Origin: Youngiibacter multivorans
GTDB taxonomy: Bacteria; Bacillota; Clostridia; Clostridiales; Clostridiaceae
NCBI RefSeq assembly: GCF_017873395.1
Contig: NZ_JAGGKC010000006.1
Coordinates: forward strand, 78,052 to 142,051
Reading direction: 5' to 3'
DNA: 64,000 nucleotides
Shown: piece after piece, positions 8,691 to 17,201 of the stretch
Position numbering within the stretch: the first letter of the stretch is position 1
Layout of the letters: every line of letters begins with the position of its first letter
Made by a program: the position numbers and the translations under genes
Notes under the pieces: generated by a model
Told to the model about the DNA's origin: nothing
What the model saw: the letters and a program-made list of their open reading frames with translations, nothing else
The model's database searches: none

Positions 8691-8739
8691 AAGTTTATTC
8701 CTCAAGCTGCCTAACAGACTCAGCCTCAGGAATAAACTT
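8691..8739 (-). promoter_or_regulatory. Long stem-loop in rnc 5' leader, possible RNase III autoregulatory site
   Basis: On the minus strand 19-nt arms pair at 17 of 19 positions, including a perfect 12-bp outer helix AAGTTTATTCCT/AGGAATAAACTT, around an 11-nt loop. The helix starts a few nucleotides after the predicted transcription start and ends before the ribosome binding site. RNase III is known to cleave its own leader in several bacteria; that it does so here is inference. Confidence 0.65.
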
Positions 8740-8751
8740 ATGGTCCTCTAC

Positions 8752-8757
8752 ATTATA
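8752..8757 (-). promoter_or_regulatory. Probable -10 box of rnc operon
   Basis: A perfect TATAAT on the minus strand lies just after the acpP terminator T-run and 80 bp before rnc. No good -35 match is seen at 17-18 bp. Confidence 0.55.
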
Positions 8758-8760
8758 CAG

Positions 8761-8800
8761 AAAAAACAAAATCCCGTATACAGCACGCTGAATACGGGAT
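8761..8800 (-). terminator. Intrinsic terminator after acpP
   Basis: On the minus strand ATCCCGTATTCAGC pairs with GCTGTATACGGGAT, followed by TTTGTTTTTT. It lies about 10 bp after the acpP stop and separates acpP from rnc. Confidence 0.93.
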
Positions 8801-8810
8801 CTCAAATCAT

Positions 8811-9041
8811 CTAATCTTCTCCTGTGAGCGTCTTAAGATAATTGACTACGTCTCCGACCTTCTTGGCGTTCTCCGCCTGCTCGTCGGCTATCTCTACGTC
8901 AAACTCCTCTTCAAGTGCCATGACAAGCTCAACTATGTCAAGCGAATCAGCACCAAGATCCTCGAAGGTCGAGTCCATTGTAATCTCGTCCTCGTTCAGA
9001 CTGAGCTTGTCAGCAATTATTGCCCTTACTTTTTCAAACAT
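8811..9041 (-). CDS. acpP: Acyl carrier protein
   Basis: The 76-residue acidic protein begins MFEKVRAIIADKL and has the phosphopantetheine attachment motif GADSLD with Ser33. It carries acyl chains in fatty acid synthesis. The start was chosen at 9039-9041 because GGAGGTGA stands 6 nt upstream; the open frame extends five codons further. It follows plsX by about 60 bp and ends before a strong terminator. Confidence 0.97.
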   Translation of the reverse strand: MFEKVRAIIADKLSLNEDEITMDSTFEDLGADSLDIVELVMALEEEFDVEIADEQAENAKKVGDVVNYLKTLTGED

Positions 9042-9099
9042 TAAAATCACCTCCATAGATTGTATAATAGTTGAATCCTTGGTTTAATGCAACATAATC

Positions 9100-10095
9100 C
9101 TACTGTTCTTTTGCCATGTTTTCCTTGTAAATTTTAAGGAATCCTCTGTCATAAAGCTTTTTTGCCTGTCTCAGTGCATTTTTGTATGCCCTTGCATCTG
9201 AACTGCCATGCGCCTTTATGACCAGCCCGTCCACTCCCAGCAGGGCTGCTCCGCCCTCTTCCTTGTAGTCGTGCTTAGCCATGAACTCCTTCAGGGCTGG
9301 CTTGACCAGGAGTCCGCCTACCTTTCCCCTTGTCGTAGACATCATGGCTTCCTTTATCATGGACATGAGGTTCTTAACTACGCCTTCATACATCTTGAGA
9401 ATCGTGTTTCCTGTAAATCCGTCACAGACAAGGATCTGCACGTCACCATCTGTCACTTCTCTCGGTTCCACGTTCCCAACAAAATTGATGGTCGTGTCTG
9501 CCTTCAGGAGCTGATATGCTTCCTTGGTCAGTTCATTTCCCTTTTCTTCCTCAGCACCGATATTGATGAGACCTACCTTAGGTTTGACGAAACCCAGGAC
9601 GCTTTCAAAATACACTCTTCCCATCCTTGCAAACTCAACCAGGTTGTATGGCTTGACATCTGCATTCGCTCCAAGGTCAATTACCATGAACCTTCCGCTC
9701 TTTCCCGGTATGAGCGCTGCAAGGGCTGCCCTGTCTATCCCCTTGATCCTGCCTATGATAAGCAGTCCCCCGGCAAGCAAAGCACCGGTAGATCCTGCGG
9801 AAACCACTGCGTCAGCCTTCCCTTCCTTCACCAGGTCGAAGGCTCTCCTAAGGGACGAATCCTTTTTTCTCCTCATCGCAAGGACCGGCGCCTCATCAAG
9901 GCTGATGACTTCCCTTGCATCTATTATCTCCACCTTTGTCTTGTCGTACTGATGCTTGGCAAGCTCTTCCTCTATCTTCTCTTTTGGCCCTGTGATGACC
10001 ACGTTCACTCCATATTCGTTTACTGCCTGGATTGTCCCAGCCACCACTTCCTGTGGAGCGTGGTCTCCCCCCATGCCATCTACTGCTATCCTCAT
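9100..10095 (-). CDS. plsX: Phosphate acyltransferase PlsX
   Basis: The 331-residue protein begins MRIAVDGMGGDHAPQEVV, the PlsX hallmark, and contains VSAGSTGALLAGG near 100 and DLGANADVKP near 145. It converts acyl-ACP to acyl-phosphate for membrane lipid synthesis. It is followed by acpP. The rest of the fab genes often found here (fabD, fabG) are absent. ATG is preceded by GGAGGTG. An extended -10 promoter lies about 35 bp upstream. Confidence 0.97.
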   Translation of the reverse strand: MRIAVDGMGGDHAPQEVVAGTIQAVNEYGVNVVITGPKEKIEEELAKHQYDKTKVEIIDAREVISLDEAPVLAMRRKKDSSLRRAFDLVKEGKADAVVSAGSTGALLAGGLLIIGRIKGIDRAALAALIPGKSGRFMVIDLGANADVKPYNLVEFARMGRVYFESVLGFVKPKVGLINIGAEEEKGNELTKEAYQLLKADTTINFVGNVEPREVTDGDVQILVCDGFTGNTILKMYEGVVKNLMSMIKEAMMSTTRGKVGGLLVKPALKEFMAKHDYKEEGGAALLGVDGLVIKAHGSSDARAYKNALRQAKKLYDRGFLKIYKENMAKEQ

Positions 10096-10130
10096 ATGGC
10101 ACCTCCAATCAAAATATTCTTACTGTCGCA

Positions 10131-10136
10131 ATTATA
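10131..10136 (-). promoter_or_regulatory. Extended -10 promoter of plsX
   Basis: TGGTATAAT on the minus strand gives a TGn extended -10 box 35 bp before the plsX start. No FapR-like operator was recognised. Confidence 0.6.
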
Positions 10137-10174
10137 CCATATAGCCATAATCAGACATACATGTCATAAGGATG

Positions 10175-10228
10175 AAAAAACAAAAAAGCTAGCCATGGGG
10201 ATCGGTAAAACGATTCCCTGACTAGCTT
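10175..10228 (-). terminator. Intrinsic terminator after rpmF
   Basis: On the minus strand AAGCTAGTCAGGGAATCG pairs, with small mismatches, with CGATCCCCATGGCTAGCTT, followed by TTTTTTG and TTTTTT. Confidence 0.9.
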
Positions 10229-10256
10229 ATTGACATTCCAAAACATCACAAAATGT

Positions 10257-10442
10257 CTATTCAGCCTCTACAGCTACTACTTCCTTACCGTCGTAGTATC
10301 CGCATGCCTTGCAGACTCTGTGGGGGAGCTTCTTCTCATGGCACTGCGGGCACTCTACGAGTCCTGGAGCCGCGAGCGTGAAGGTCTGAGCCCTTCTTCT
10401 GTCTCTTCTGCCTTTAGAAAACTTTCTAGCTGGATTTCCCAT
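10257..10442 (-). CDS. rpmF: 50S ribosomal protein L32
   Basis: The 61-residue protein begins MGNPARKFSKGRRDRRRA and has a zinc ribbon with two CxxC pairs (Cys31, Cys34, Cys44, Cys47), the zinc-binding form of bL32. ATG at 10440-10442 was chosen because AAGGAGGTG stands just upstream. It follows yceD directly, the classical yceD-rpmF pair. Confidence 0.97.
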   Translation of the reverse strand: MGNPARKFSKGRRDRRRAQTFTLAAPGLVECPQCHEKKLPHRVCKACGYYDGKEVVAVEAE

Positions 10443-10444
10443 TG

Positions 10445-10939
10445 TTACACCTCCTTGAAAATGTCCTTGAGAGCCGATAGCCTTGGATCCTCGTCTACGG
10501 GGGCACAATCGCACTCTCGTATGTTGAGGTTGGTTCCGCAGCTCTGGCAAAGGCCTTTGCAGTCCTCTTTGCATAGGACTTTTATGGGCATCGAGATATA
10601 AATGCTGTTGAGAACAACATCCTTGAGGTCAATAAATCCGCCTTCCTGGACAGGCACAAGTCCCTCTTCTTCTCCGCCTTCTGCGATCTTTTCGTCGATT
10701 TCAACTACAAGATCCCGTTCAAATTCTTCCAAACATCTTGAACATGTCTCCGACAGTCTGGTCTTTGCGGTCAGCTTAACAGCCGCAACACCTTCGGTCA
10801 CATCGACCGTGCCGGTGACTTTTATAGGTTCAAGCGTCCTGATTTCCTCATTGTTGTAAACAAGCTGGCTTGCCGTTATGGCAAATTCCACTATCTTGGT
10901 TACACTTTTCTTGTTAATATCATGTAGTGATATAAGCAT
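10445..10939 (-). CDS. yceD: YceD family protein (DUF177), 23S rRNA accumulation factor
   Basis: The 164-residue protein has a CSRCLEEF motif mid-protein and the Cys-rich CKEDCKGLCQSCGTNLN segment near the C-terminus, both typical of DUF177. YceD is linked to 23S rRNA accumulation in E. coli and maize. The start at 10937-10939 has GGAG upstream. A consensus promoter and a 90-nt leader precede it. It is followed by rpmF with a 2-nt gap. Confidence 0.93.
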   Translation of the reverse strand: MLISLHDINKKSVTKIVEFAITASQLVYNNEEIRTLEPIKVTGTVDVTEGVAAVKLTAKTRLSETCSRCLEEFERDLVVEIDEKIAEGGEEEGLVPVQEGGFIDLKDVVLNSIYISMPIKVLCKEDCKGLCQSCGTNLNIRECDCAPVDEDPRLSALKDIFKEV

Positions 10940-11031
10940 ATCTACTCCTAGATCCTCATCCAAGTGGCATCCTGTGTGAGTAGGATGGTGCCAAAAGGAT
11001 AAAGTTTTGCCCTTGTGAGCAAACACGTATT

Positions 11032-11060
11032 ATTATATTTATTCGGAGTTCAAAAGTCAA
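11032..11060 (-). promoter_or_regulatory. Sigma-A promoter of yceD-rpmF
   Basis: TTGACT (11055-11060) and TATAAT (11032-11037) on the minus strand are 17 bp apart. The leader to yceD contains an imperfect hairpin around 10960-10995. Confidence 0.82.
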
Positions 11061-11194
11061 GACTTTTCAATATCCACGTCTTTTTCGTCTCTTACCTTAT
11101 TCTCCCGTACCTCGATTATATACCAATTGCTGGATTTGTGAAGAGGAAGAGTCAATTTTTACCCTTTTGTACTTTTTTAAGACTGAAATCCAGA

Positions 11195-11200
11195 TATAAT
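11195..11200 (+). promoter_or_regulatory. Probable -10 box of capA-like gene
   Basis: A perfect TATAAT lies 23 bp before the GTG start. The -35 region is T-rich without a clear hexamer. Confidence 0.5.
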
Positions 11201-11223
11201 GAAAGGGATTAATTGATAGGACG

Positions 11224-12489
11224 GTGAGTGAAATAGCCAGATGCGTCAATAAAGCAATCCTATTGGCACTACTACCGATGCTGCTTCTTTCCTCCTGCGG
11301 TTTCTTTGAACCTGCTGTAGGAGCTGCTAAACCGACCTCAGCCACAGTGCCATCGGATCCATCAAATCCTTCGGTACCTACCACCCCTTCAGAAGCACCT
11401 GAGCCTGACAATACAGTGGTTATCACTGCTGTTGGGGACATAATGGTCCATTATCCGCAGCTAATAGCCCAGAAGACCGGCGAAGGGACTTACGACTTCA
11501 CTGATAACTTCATTTTCATAAAGGATATCATCAAGGAATCGGACTTATCTTTTGCAAACCTCGAGACAACCATACTTGCGAGCAAGAAGCCTTCGACATA
11601 TCCAAGATTCAATTCACCCCCGGAGCTTCTCGATGCGATCAAAGAAACTGGATTCGATATCATCTCAACTATCAACAACCATACCATGGATACCGGCAAG
11701 GCAGGGGTTCTGGCAACTTTGGATGAACTCGAGGAAAGAAATCTCACTGCTTTCGGAACCTACAGGAGCAAGAACGATGCAAAATATCTCGTCCGTACTG
11801 TAAAGAACATAAAGATTGGCATGGCTGCATTCACCTGCGGTTATTTTAACAGCAGCGGTCCGTACATCAACAACATCCCTACTGAAGGCATTGGAAACCA
11901 GCTGAACATAATAGATACCACAAGTGTGGACTCATCCTTTGAGAAGATCAGAGTACAGATTGAAAAGATGAAATCAGACGGCTGTGAATTCATAACCCTG
12001 GTTCTGCATTGGGGTACTGAGTACCAGAAGGAGCCAAACAGCTACCAGAAGAAGCTTGCCCAGAAGCTTATTGATGAAGGAGTGGATCTAATACTCGGAT
12101 CTCATCCACACCTCGTACAGTCCATGGAATTCGTGGAATCAACTGACGGAAAGCACGAAGGACTCGTCGCATACTCCATGGGAAACTTCCTGTCCAACCA
12201 GAGATTTGAAATCCTGGAGATAAAGGGAACCGAAACAGGAATGGTTGCGAGAGTGACGCTTGAAAAGGACGAGAAAGGCAATGTAGAGATCAGGAAGGCC
12301 GAATACGTGCCCACCTGGATAAGCCTGACAGGTGTCGAAGAGGATGCAGATTACAAGATATTGCCAATTGGCGATGACTTCAAGGAAACAGCAGAAAAGT
12401 ATGAAGCAGATGAAAAGGCAATCAAGGAATCTCTGGAATGGCTTAAGGCAGCGATGAAGGATGAGAAAGTCATGCTTTACGGAAAATAG
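11224..12489 (+). CDS. CapA family lipoprotein (poly-gamma-glutamate synthesis CapA-like, metallophosphatase fold)
   Basis: The 421-residue protein starts at GTG. It has a signal peptide ending in the lipobox LSSC (Cys25) and then a Pro/Ser/Thr-rich linker at about 35-65. The CapA domain carries GDIMVHYPQ near 75, NNHTMDTG near 155 and LHWGTEYQ, LILGSHPHLVQ in the second half. PGA_cap family proteins have a calcineurin-like fold. No capB or capC lies nearby, so a role in poly-gamma-glutamate is not shown. It is probably a surface-anchored hydrolase. It is divergent from yceD and convergent with ackA. Confidence 0.9.
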   Translation: MSEIARCVNKAILLALLPMLLLSSCGFFEPAVGAAKPTSATVPSDPSNPSVPTTPSEAPEPDNTVVITAVGDIMVHYPQLIAQKTGEGTYDFTDNFIFIKDIIKESDLSFANLETTILASKKPSTYPRFNSPPELLDAIKETGFDIISTINNHTMDTGKAGVLATLDELEERNLTAFGTYRSKNDAKYLVRTVKNIKIGMAAFTCGYFNSSGPYINNIPTEGIGNQLNIIDTTSVDSSFEKIRVQIEKMKSDGCEFITLVLHWGTEYQKEPNSYQKKLAQKLIDEGVDLILGSHPHLVQSMEFVESTDGKHEGLVAYSMGNFLSNQRFEILEIKGTETGMVARVTLEKDEKGNVEIRKAEYVPTWISLTGVEEDADYKILPIGDDFKETAEKYEADEKAIKESLEWLKAAMKDEKVMLYGK

Positions 12490-12525
12490 GACCCTTAATC
12501 AAAATAAAATCAAATAAAAGAAGTA

Positions 12526-12552
12526 CAGCCGGACCAAAGTTTGGTCCGGCTG
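12526..12552. terminator. Bidirectional terminator between capA-like gene and ackA
   Basis: A perfect palindrome with 13-bp arms (CAGCCGGACCAAA and complement) has a single-base centre. It is flanked by A/T-rich sequence on both sides and lies between convergent genes. Confidence 0.85.
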
Positions 12553-12562
12553 CATTATTTGA

Positions 12563-13756
12563 CTATTTTACCAAAGCCAGAGTGTCTCTTGCTATCATGA
12601 GCTCCTCATTAGTTGGAACTACAAGAACCTTGACCTTTGAGGCGTCAGTGGATATGATTGTTTCCTTTCCTCTTACCTTGTTCTTTGCCTTGTCCATGTT
12701 TATGCCAAAGTATTCAAGGTTTGATGCTATCGCTTCCCTTGCCTCTGGAGCGTTCTCACCAAGACCGGCGGTGAACACGAGGGCATCTATTCCATTCATT
12801 GCTGCAACGAAATAGCCTATGTATTTCTTGACCCTGTAGAAGAATACTTCAAGAGCAAGGTTTGCCCTGTTGTTGCCGCCGTCAGCTGCAACTTCTATGT
12901 CCCTGAAGTCTGACGATACGCCTGACAGTCCAAGTACTCCTGACTTCTTGTTCATTATGTCGAGAACCTCATCATAGGAGTAATTTGATACTCTCATGAG
13001 GTAAGGGATTATAGCAGGGTCGATGTCTCCGCATCTTGTTCCCATGAGGAGTCCTTCAAGCGGCGTGAATCCCATGGAAGTGTCAACTGACTTTCCATAC
13101 TGTACTGCTGCTACTGATGCTCCATTTCCAAGATGGCAGGTGACTATCTTCAGGTCCTTGATATCCTTGCCCAGAATATCAGCAGTCCTGTAAGCTACAT
13201 ATTTGTGGCTTGTACCGTGGAAGCCGTATTTCCTGATATGATGCTCCTTGTACATCTCATATGGAAGACCATAAAGGAAAGCCTTTTCTGGCATAGTCTG
13301 ATGGAATGCTGTATCAAATACTGCAACCATCTTAGTATCAGGCATGAGGGCCTGGCACGCTCTTATTCCGATTATGTTAGGTGGGTTGTGCAGCGGTGCG
13401 AGCTCTGAGAAGTCCACAAGGTCCTTCATGACTTCATCGTCTATCACAACAGAATCAGCGTACTTTTCTCCGCCATGAACCACTCTGTGTCCAACTGCTC
13501 CGATTTCATCCATTGATGCGATGACCCCGTTTACTCCGTCTGTAAGAGTATCAAGAACATGCTTTATCGCATCCTTGTGGTCTTTCATAGGAACTGTAAG
13601 TATATACTTTTCCCTTCCGTCCACTCTCTGAGTTAGTACAGAACCTTCTATCCCGATCCTTTCAACAAGTCCGTTCGCAAGGGCATGTTCATTGTCCATG
13701 TCGATCAGCTGATACTTGAGGGATGAGCTTCCGCAATTAATTACTAGTACTTTCAT
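12563..13756 (-). CDS. ackA: Acetate kinase
   Basis: The 397-residue protein has the N-terminal signature NCGSSSLKY at 7-15, the second signature GYHGTSHKYV-like segment (KYGFHGTSHKYV), HLGNGAS, and the C-terminal FTAGLGENAPEAR. It interconverts acetyl phosphate and acetate with ATP formation. It follows pta by 46 bp, giving the fermentation and overflow pathway acetyl-CoA to acetate. Confidence 0.98.
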   Translation of the reverse strand: MKVLVINCGSSSLKYQLIDMDNEHALANGLVERIGIEGSVLTQRVDGREKYILTVPMKDHKDAIKHVLDTLTDGVNGVIASMDEIGAVGHRVVHGGEKYADSVVIDDEVMKDLVDFSELAPLHNPPNIIGIRACQALMPDTKMVAVFDTAFHQTMPEKAFLYGLPYEMYKEHHIRKYGFHGTSHKYVAYRTADILGKDIKDLKIVTCHLGNGASVAAVQYGKSVDTSMGFTPLEGLLMGTRCGDIDPAIIPYLMRVSNYSYDEVLDIMNKKSGVLGLSGVSSDFRDIEVAADGGNNRANLALEVFFYRVKKYIGYFVAAMNGIDALVFTAGLGENAPEAREAIASNLEYFGINMDKAKNKVRGKETIISTDASKVKVLVVPTNEELMIARDTLALVK

Positions 13757-13802
13757 TACTTTCCTCCTGCCTTTTAGCTATATATATTTATTTTTTTGAA
13801 AG

Positions 13803-14804
13803 CTATTTCTGTGACTGTGCCTGTACTGCAGTTATCGCCACGACATTCACTATGTCCTCAGCGCTGCAGCCCCTTGAAAGGTCGTTGATTGGCTTGGCAA
13901 AGCCCTGGCATATAGGTCCTATGGCCTCTGCGCCTGCAAGTCTCTGGACAAGCTTGTACCCTATGTTTCCAGCCTGAAGGTCAGGGAATACGAGGACATT
14001 GGCCTCTCCAGCAACCTTCGAGTTTGGAGCCTTCTGCTTTCCAACCTTTGCAACAAGGGCAGCGTCAGCCTGAAGCTCGCCTTCGATCGCAAGGTCAGGT
14101 CTCAGCTCGTTTGCCTTCTTTACAGCATTCTGGACCTTGGTAACAAGCTCGTGCTTTGCGCTTCCCATTGTCGAGAATGAAAGCATCGCAACCTTAGGAT
14201 CCATTCCGCAAAGCTTCTTCGCAGTATCTGCAGTCGAGATCGCAATTGCTGCAAGCTCGTCCTCATTGGGATTAGGATTGACAGCGCAGTCCGCAAACAG
14301 CATCATGCCTTCCTTGCCATAGCTCTCGTCCTCAAGAAGCATTACGAAGAATGATGAAACTACGCTTATACCAGGAGCGGTCTTCACTATCTGAAGTCCC
14401 GGCCTCAGCAGGTCACCAGTCGTATGTATGGCGCCTGACACCATTCCCTGGGCATCGTCCTTCTTGACCATCATTGTACCGAAATACATCGGGTCAAGCA
14501 TTGTCTTCGCAGCAATTTCCTCGGTTACTCCCTTGGATTTCCTGAGCTCGTAGAATTCCTTGACATATTCTGCGGTCTTCTCGGACTTTGAAGGATCCTG
14601 TATCTCTATCCCTTCTATGTTCAGTCCCAGCTTTCCAGCCTTTTCCCTTATGACTTCCTCGTTACCTACAAGTATGACCTCAGCAATCTTTTCAGCATTG
14701 ATTGTAGCAGCTGCAGTCAGATTCCTTTCCTCTTCGCCTTCCGGCAGGACTATTCTCTGTATGTCGCTTTTGGCCATTTCTTTCATGCTTGACATAAAAT
14801 CCAT
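13803..14804 (-). CDS. pta: Phosphate acetyltransferase
   Basis: The 333-residue single-domain Pta has VLPEGEEERNL near the N-terminus, VSGAIHTTGDLLRPGLQIVKT in the middle and the C-terminal GPICQGFAKPINDLSRGCS. It converts acetyl-CoA and phosphate to acetyl phosphate. The protein lacks the N-terminal DRTGG domains of the long enterobacterial form, as usual in Firmicutes. It heads the pta-ackA operon and has AAAGGAGC before the ATG. Confidence 0.98.
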   Translation of the reverse strand: MDFMSSMKEMAKSDIQRIVLPEGEEERNLTAAATINAEKIAEVILVGNEEVIREKAGKLGLNIEGIEIQDPSKSEKTAEYVKEFYELRKSKGVTEEIAAKTMLDPMYFGTMMVKKDDAQGMVSGAIHTTGDLLRPGLQIVKTAPGISVVSSFFVMLLEDESYGKEGMMLFADCAVNPNPNEDELAAIAISTADTAKKLCGMDPKVAMLSFSTMGSAKHELVTKVQNAVKKANELRPDLAIEGELQADAALVAKVGKQKAPNSKVAGEANVLVFPDLQAGNIGYKLVQRLAGAEAIGPICQGFAKPINDLSRGCSAEDIVNVVAITAVQAQSQK

Positions 14805-14837
14805 AAAAATTAGCTCCTTTCGTATTTACCTTCTAAT

Positions 14838-14867
14838 ATGATACAACTTTCAATGTGTGCATTTCAA
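14838..14867 (-). promoter_or_regulatory. Candidate promoter of pta-ackA
   Basis: TTGAAA (14862-14867) and TATCAT (14838-14843) are spaced by 18 bp on the minus strand, 34 bp before the pta start. Confidence 0.5.
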
Positions 14868-14913
14868 GGAAAATGCAGTAAAATATACTTTATAATGCAT
14901 GGGAGGTTACATC

Positions 14914-16095
14914 ATGAGACCTTGCGCTATAATCGCTGAATACAATCCTTTCCACAAGGGTCATGCTTATCAGGTCGAAGAGACACGGAAAAACGGTGCC
15001 ACCCACGTCATCGCACTGATGTCTGGAAACTTCGTACAGCGCGGTGCACCAGCACTTTTCGACAAATACAGGAGAGCCCATATGGCTGTTCTTGGCGGGG
15101 TAGACCTGGTTCTCGAGCTGCCTTCAGTATACGCCCTATCCTCTGCTGAATTTTTCGCAAGGGGTTCTGTTGACATATTGAACCGCCTTCATGGCATAAG
15201 CATGCTATCCTTCGGATCAGAAGCCGGAGATTTAGGCACCCTATCAAGAATCACAGAGATCGTCTCGGAAGAACCTGATGAATACAGGCTTCTCCTGAGG
15301 AAATACCTTGACCTTGGACAGTCATTTCCCGGTGCCAGGTCAAAAGCACTCGAAGCACTGCTTCCGGATATTCCTCCAGGTGTTCTTTCAAGCCCTAACA
15401 ATATTCTAGGAGTTGAGTATCTGAAGGCACTTCGAAAGACAGCCTCATCCATAGAACCGTTTACAATAAGGAGACAGGGAGCCGGCTACCATGAGGAAGA
15501 CCTTGAGAAGTCACTTCCATCGGCTACCGGGATAAGGAAGCTGCTCCTTGATGGAGGCGCTGCAGAAGGACTTCTTCCGGATAGCTCAGGTGAAGAGCTT
15601 GCCAGGCTTCTCTCATCAGGGTATTCGATGGTAACGCTTGAAAGCTGCAAAGACCTTCTGCTTTACAGGCTGACCGTTGATGGAGACTGCCTGTCAAACC
15701 TTCCCGATGCTTCGGGAGGGCTTTGCGAACGCATGGTCCAGCATTCTCATCTGATAGGGACATCTGGAGTGAGCAGCTTCATAGAAGCTGTCAAAACCCG
15801 GAGATACACTCATACCAGGATATCCAGGATACTGATGCAGTTCCTTCTCTCCTTCGACAGATGCGACCTTGACAGCCTTAGGAGGGGTACTCCCGGTGCT
15901 GTAAAGATCCTCGAGTCGACCCCAAGAGGCAACGAGTTCCTCGCTTCGATAAGGAAGGATACTGAAATAAGACTCATCCACAACTTCGGAAGAGAAATAG
16001 ATGAATACCATGCCCTAGATTCAAAGGCTTCGAAGGTCTACGGTCTGCTTTGCAGAGACTATGACGCTTCCTGGGATTTCAAAGGTTACATATGA
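14914..16095 (+). CDS. tmcAL: tRNA(Met) cytidine acetate ligase TmcAL (YlbM family)
   Basis: The 393-residue protein begins MRPCAIIAEYNPFHKGHAY with the HxGH nucleotidyltransferase motif at 14-17. SGNFVQRGAPALFDKYRRA follows, diagnostic of the family once called DUF795 or YlbM. TmcAL activates acetate with ATP and acetylates C34 of elongator tRNA-Met. The start at 14914 follows GGGAGG; the open frame extends five codons upstream. It is divergent from pta-ackA, and the ligase uses the acetate that pathway makes. Confidence 0.95.
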   Translation: MRPCAIIAEYNPFHKGHAYQVEETRKNGATHVIALMSGNFVQRGAPALFDKYRRAHMAVLGGVDLVLELPSVYALSSAEFFARGSVDILNRLHGISMLSFGSEAGDLGTLSRITEIVSEEPDEYRLLLRKYLDLGQSFPGARSKALEALLPDIPPGVLSSPNNILGVEYLKALRKTASSIEPFTIRRQGAGYHEEDLEKSLPSATGIRKLLLDGGAAEGLLPDSSGEELARLLSSGYSMVTLESCKDLLLYRLTVDGDCLSNLPDASGGLCERMVQHSHLIGTSGVSSFIEAVKTRRYTHTRISRILMQFLLSFDRCDLDSLRRGTPGAVKILESTPRGNEFLASIRKDTEIRLIHNFGREIDEYHALDSKASKVYGLLCRDYDASWDFKGYI

Positions 16096-16096
16096 C

Positions 16097-16142
16097 AAAA
16101 AGCAAGGCTCCCAGCATCCATACTTGGATGTTTGCGAGCCTT
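16097..16142. terminator. Terminator at end of the asp23-coaD operon and of tmcAL
   Basis: The stem AAGGCTC/GAGCCTT encloses an inner CATCCA/TGGATG helix. On the minus strand it is followed by TTGCTTTTT. It lies between convergent genes and may serve both. Confidence 0.85.
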
Positions 16143-16150
16143 CCTGCTGT

Positions 16151-16708
16151 CTATTTCATTTCCCTGAGTTCCTTGATGTTTTCCCTGACAACTGCCGCAG
16201 TTCCTGTTATGTCCCTGTTGTAGTCAGATATGAACCCTTCGAACAGCTTCTTCAGGTTTACCATCATCTCGCTGTTCTTTGACTGGAGCTCCTTCTCGAG
16301 GTCTGTAAGAAGATTGTCGGCGTAGTCCCTTGCAGACAGCCTTACCATCTTAGCATCAGACTGGGCCTTTGCGATTATCTCCTTAGCTCTGACTTCAGCT
16401 TCCTTGACCAGGTCATGGTTGTCCAGCTTCGCTTTCATCAGCTCAGCCACTTCAGCCTTGGACCTTTCGTATTCACTCCTTGCCTCGTTAAGTATCCTGT
16501 CCTTTTCAGAAAGCACCCACTGGGCTGTCCTCAGGTCTTCAGGCAGCGCCTGTGTAAGCTCATCCAGTACGGATGTGAGCTCATCCTTGTCTACCATGAC
16601 CTTCTTGCTGAAGAAGACCTTCTGTCCGTCCTCCACAATTTCCTGAAGAACCTCCACAAGGCTGGTTATCTCGATTTTCTTTGAAGTTACCTCATAGCTT
16701 TCATTCAT
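16151..16708 (-). CDS. Coiled-coil protein, DivIVA-like / ATP synthase subunit H-like
   Basis: The 185-residue acidic protein is mostly predicted coiled coil (EKDRILNEARSEYERSKAEV and after). The segment ARAKEIIAKAQSDAKMVRLSARDYADNLL-like resembles DivIVA-type and V-ATPase subunit H-type proteins. No catalytic motif is seen. ATG at 16706-16708 comes one base after the coaD stop, with the ribosome binding site inside coaD. Homologues downstream of coaD are common in Clostridia and of unknown function. It is the last gene of its operon. Confidence 0.8.
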   Translation of the reverse strand: MNESYEVTSKKIEITSLVEVLQEIVEDGQKVFFSKKVMVDKDELTSVLDELTQALPEDLRTAQWVLSEKDRILNEARSEYERSKAEVAELMKAKLDNHDLVKEAEVRAKEIIAKAQSDAKMVRLSARDYADNLLTDLEKELQSKNSEMMVNLKKLFEGFISDYNRDITGTAAVVRENIKELREMK

Positions 16709-16709
16709 G

Positions 16710-17201
16710 TCAAATCCCCCTGTTTTTTCTTTCCTTGGCATATATTTCGTCCAGAAGCACATCAGGCACAAGGCCCCTGATATCTCCCCCAAAATGCACG
16801 ATCTGCTTTATATTGGAAGAGCTGATGTATGAATTGCATGGATCTGTCATCAGCAGCACTGTCTCAATATCCTGTGAAAGCTTCATGTTCGTGTGGGCCA
16901 TCTGCATCTCGTAGTCGAAATCAGCGACTCCCCTAAGTCCCTTGACTATGACATCAGCTCCCTCTACTTCGAGGAAATCCACAAGCAGCCCTTCAAAACT
17001 CTTCACTTCAATATTATCATAATTGCCGACAACTTTCTGTATCATCGCCAATCTTTCTTCTACTGTGAACATGCACCTCTTGTCGATGTTGTTAAGTACA
17101 GCGACAATAACTCTGTCAAAGACCCTCGCGGATCTTTGCATGATGTCAAGGTGACCGTTTGTAACGGGATCGAAGCTGCCTGGGTATACGGCTGTTATCA
17201 T
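16710..17201 (-). CDS. coaD: Phosphopantetheine adenylyltransferase
   Basis: The 163-residue protein begins MITAVYPGSFDPVTNGHLD with the TxGH motif at 14-17 and has YISSSNIK near 130. It makes dephospho-CoA from phosphopantetheine and ATP. It overlaps rsmD by 4 bp, the usual rsmD-coaD pair. The segment LLMTDPCNSYISSS has Asp-Pro-Cys where most homologues have Ser/Pro/Glu, a minor variation. Confidence 0.97.
   Translation of the reverse strand: MITAVYPGSFDPVTNGHLDIMQRSARVFDRVIVAVLNNIDKRCMFTVEERLAMIQKVVGNYDNIEVKSFEGLLVDFLEVEGADVIVKGLRGVADFDYEMQMAHTNMKLSQDIETVLLMTDPCNSYISSSNIKQIVHFGGDIRGLVPDVLLDEIYAKERKNRGI

Noticed and set aside
9208..10221. 337-codon plus-strand open frame opposite plsX
   Set aside because: Antisense shadow of the well-supported plsX gene, with no homology.
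10445..11026. Longer N-terminus of YceD
   Set aside because: The extra 29 codons include the promoter leader; a good Shine-Dalgarno supports the shorter start.
11224..12489. Capsule biosynthesis locus
   Set aside because: Only a CapA-like protein is present, with no CapB, CapC or CapD; such lone lipoproteins are common.
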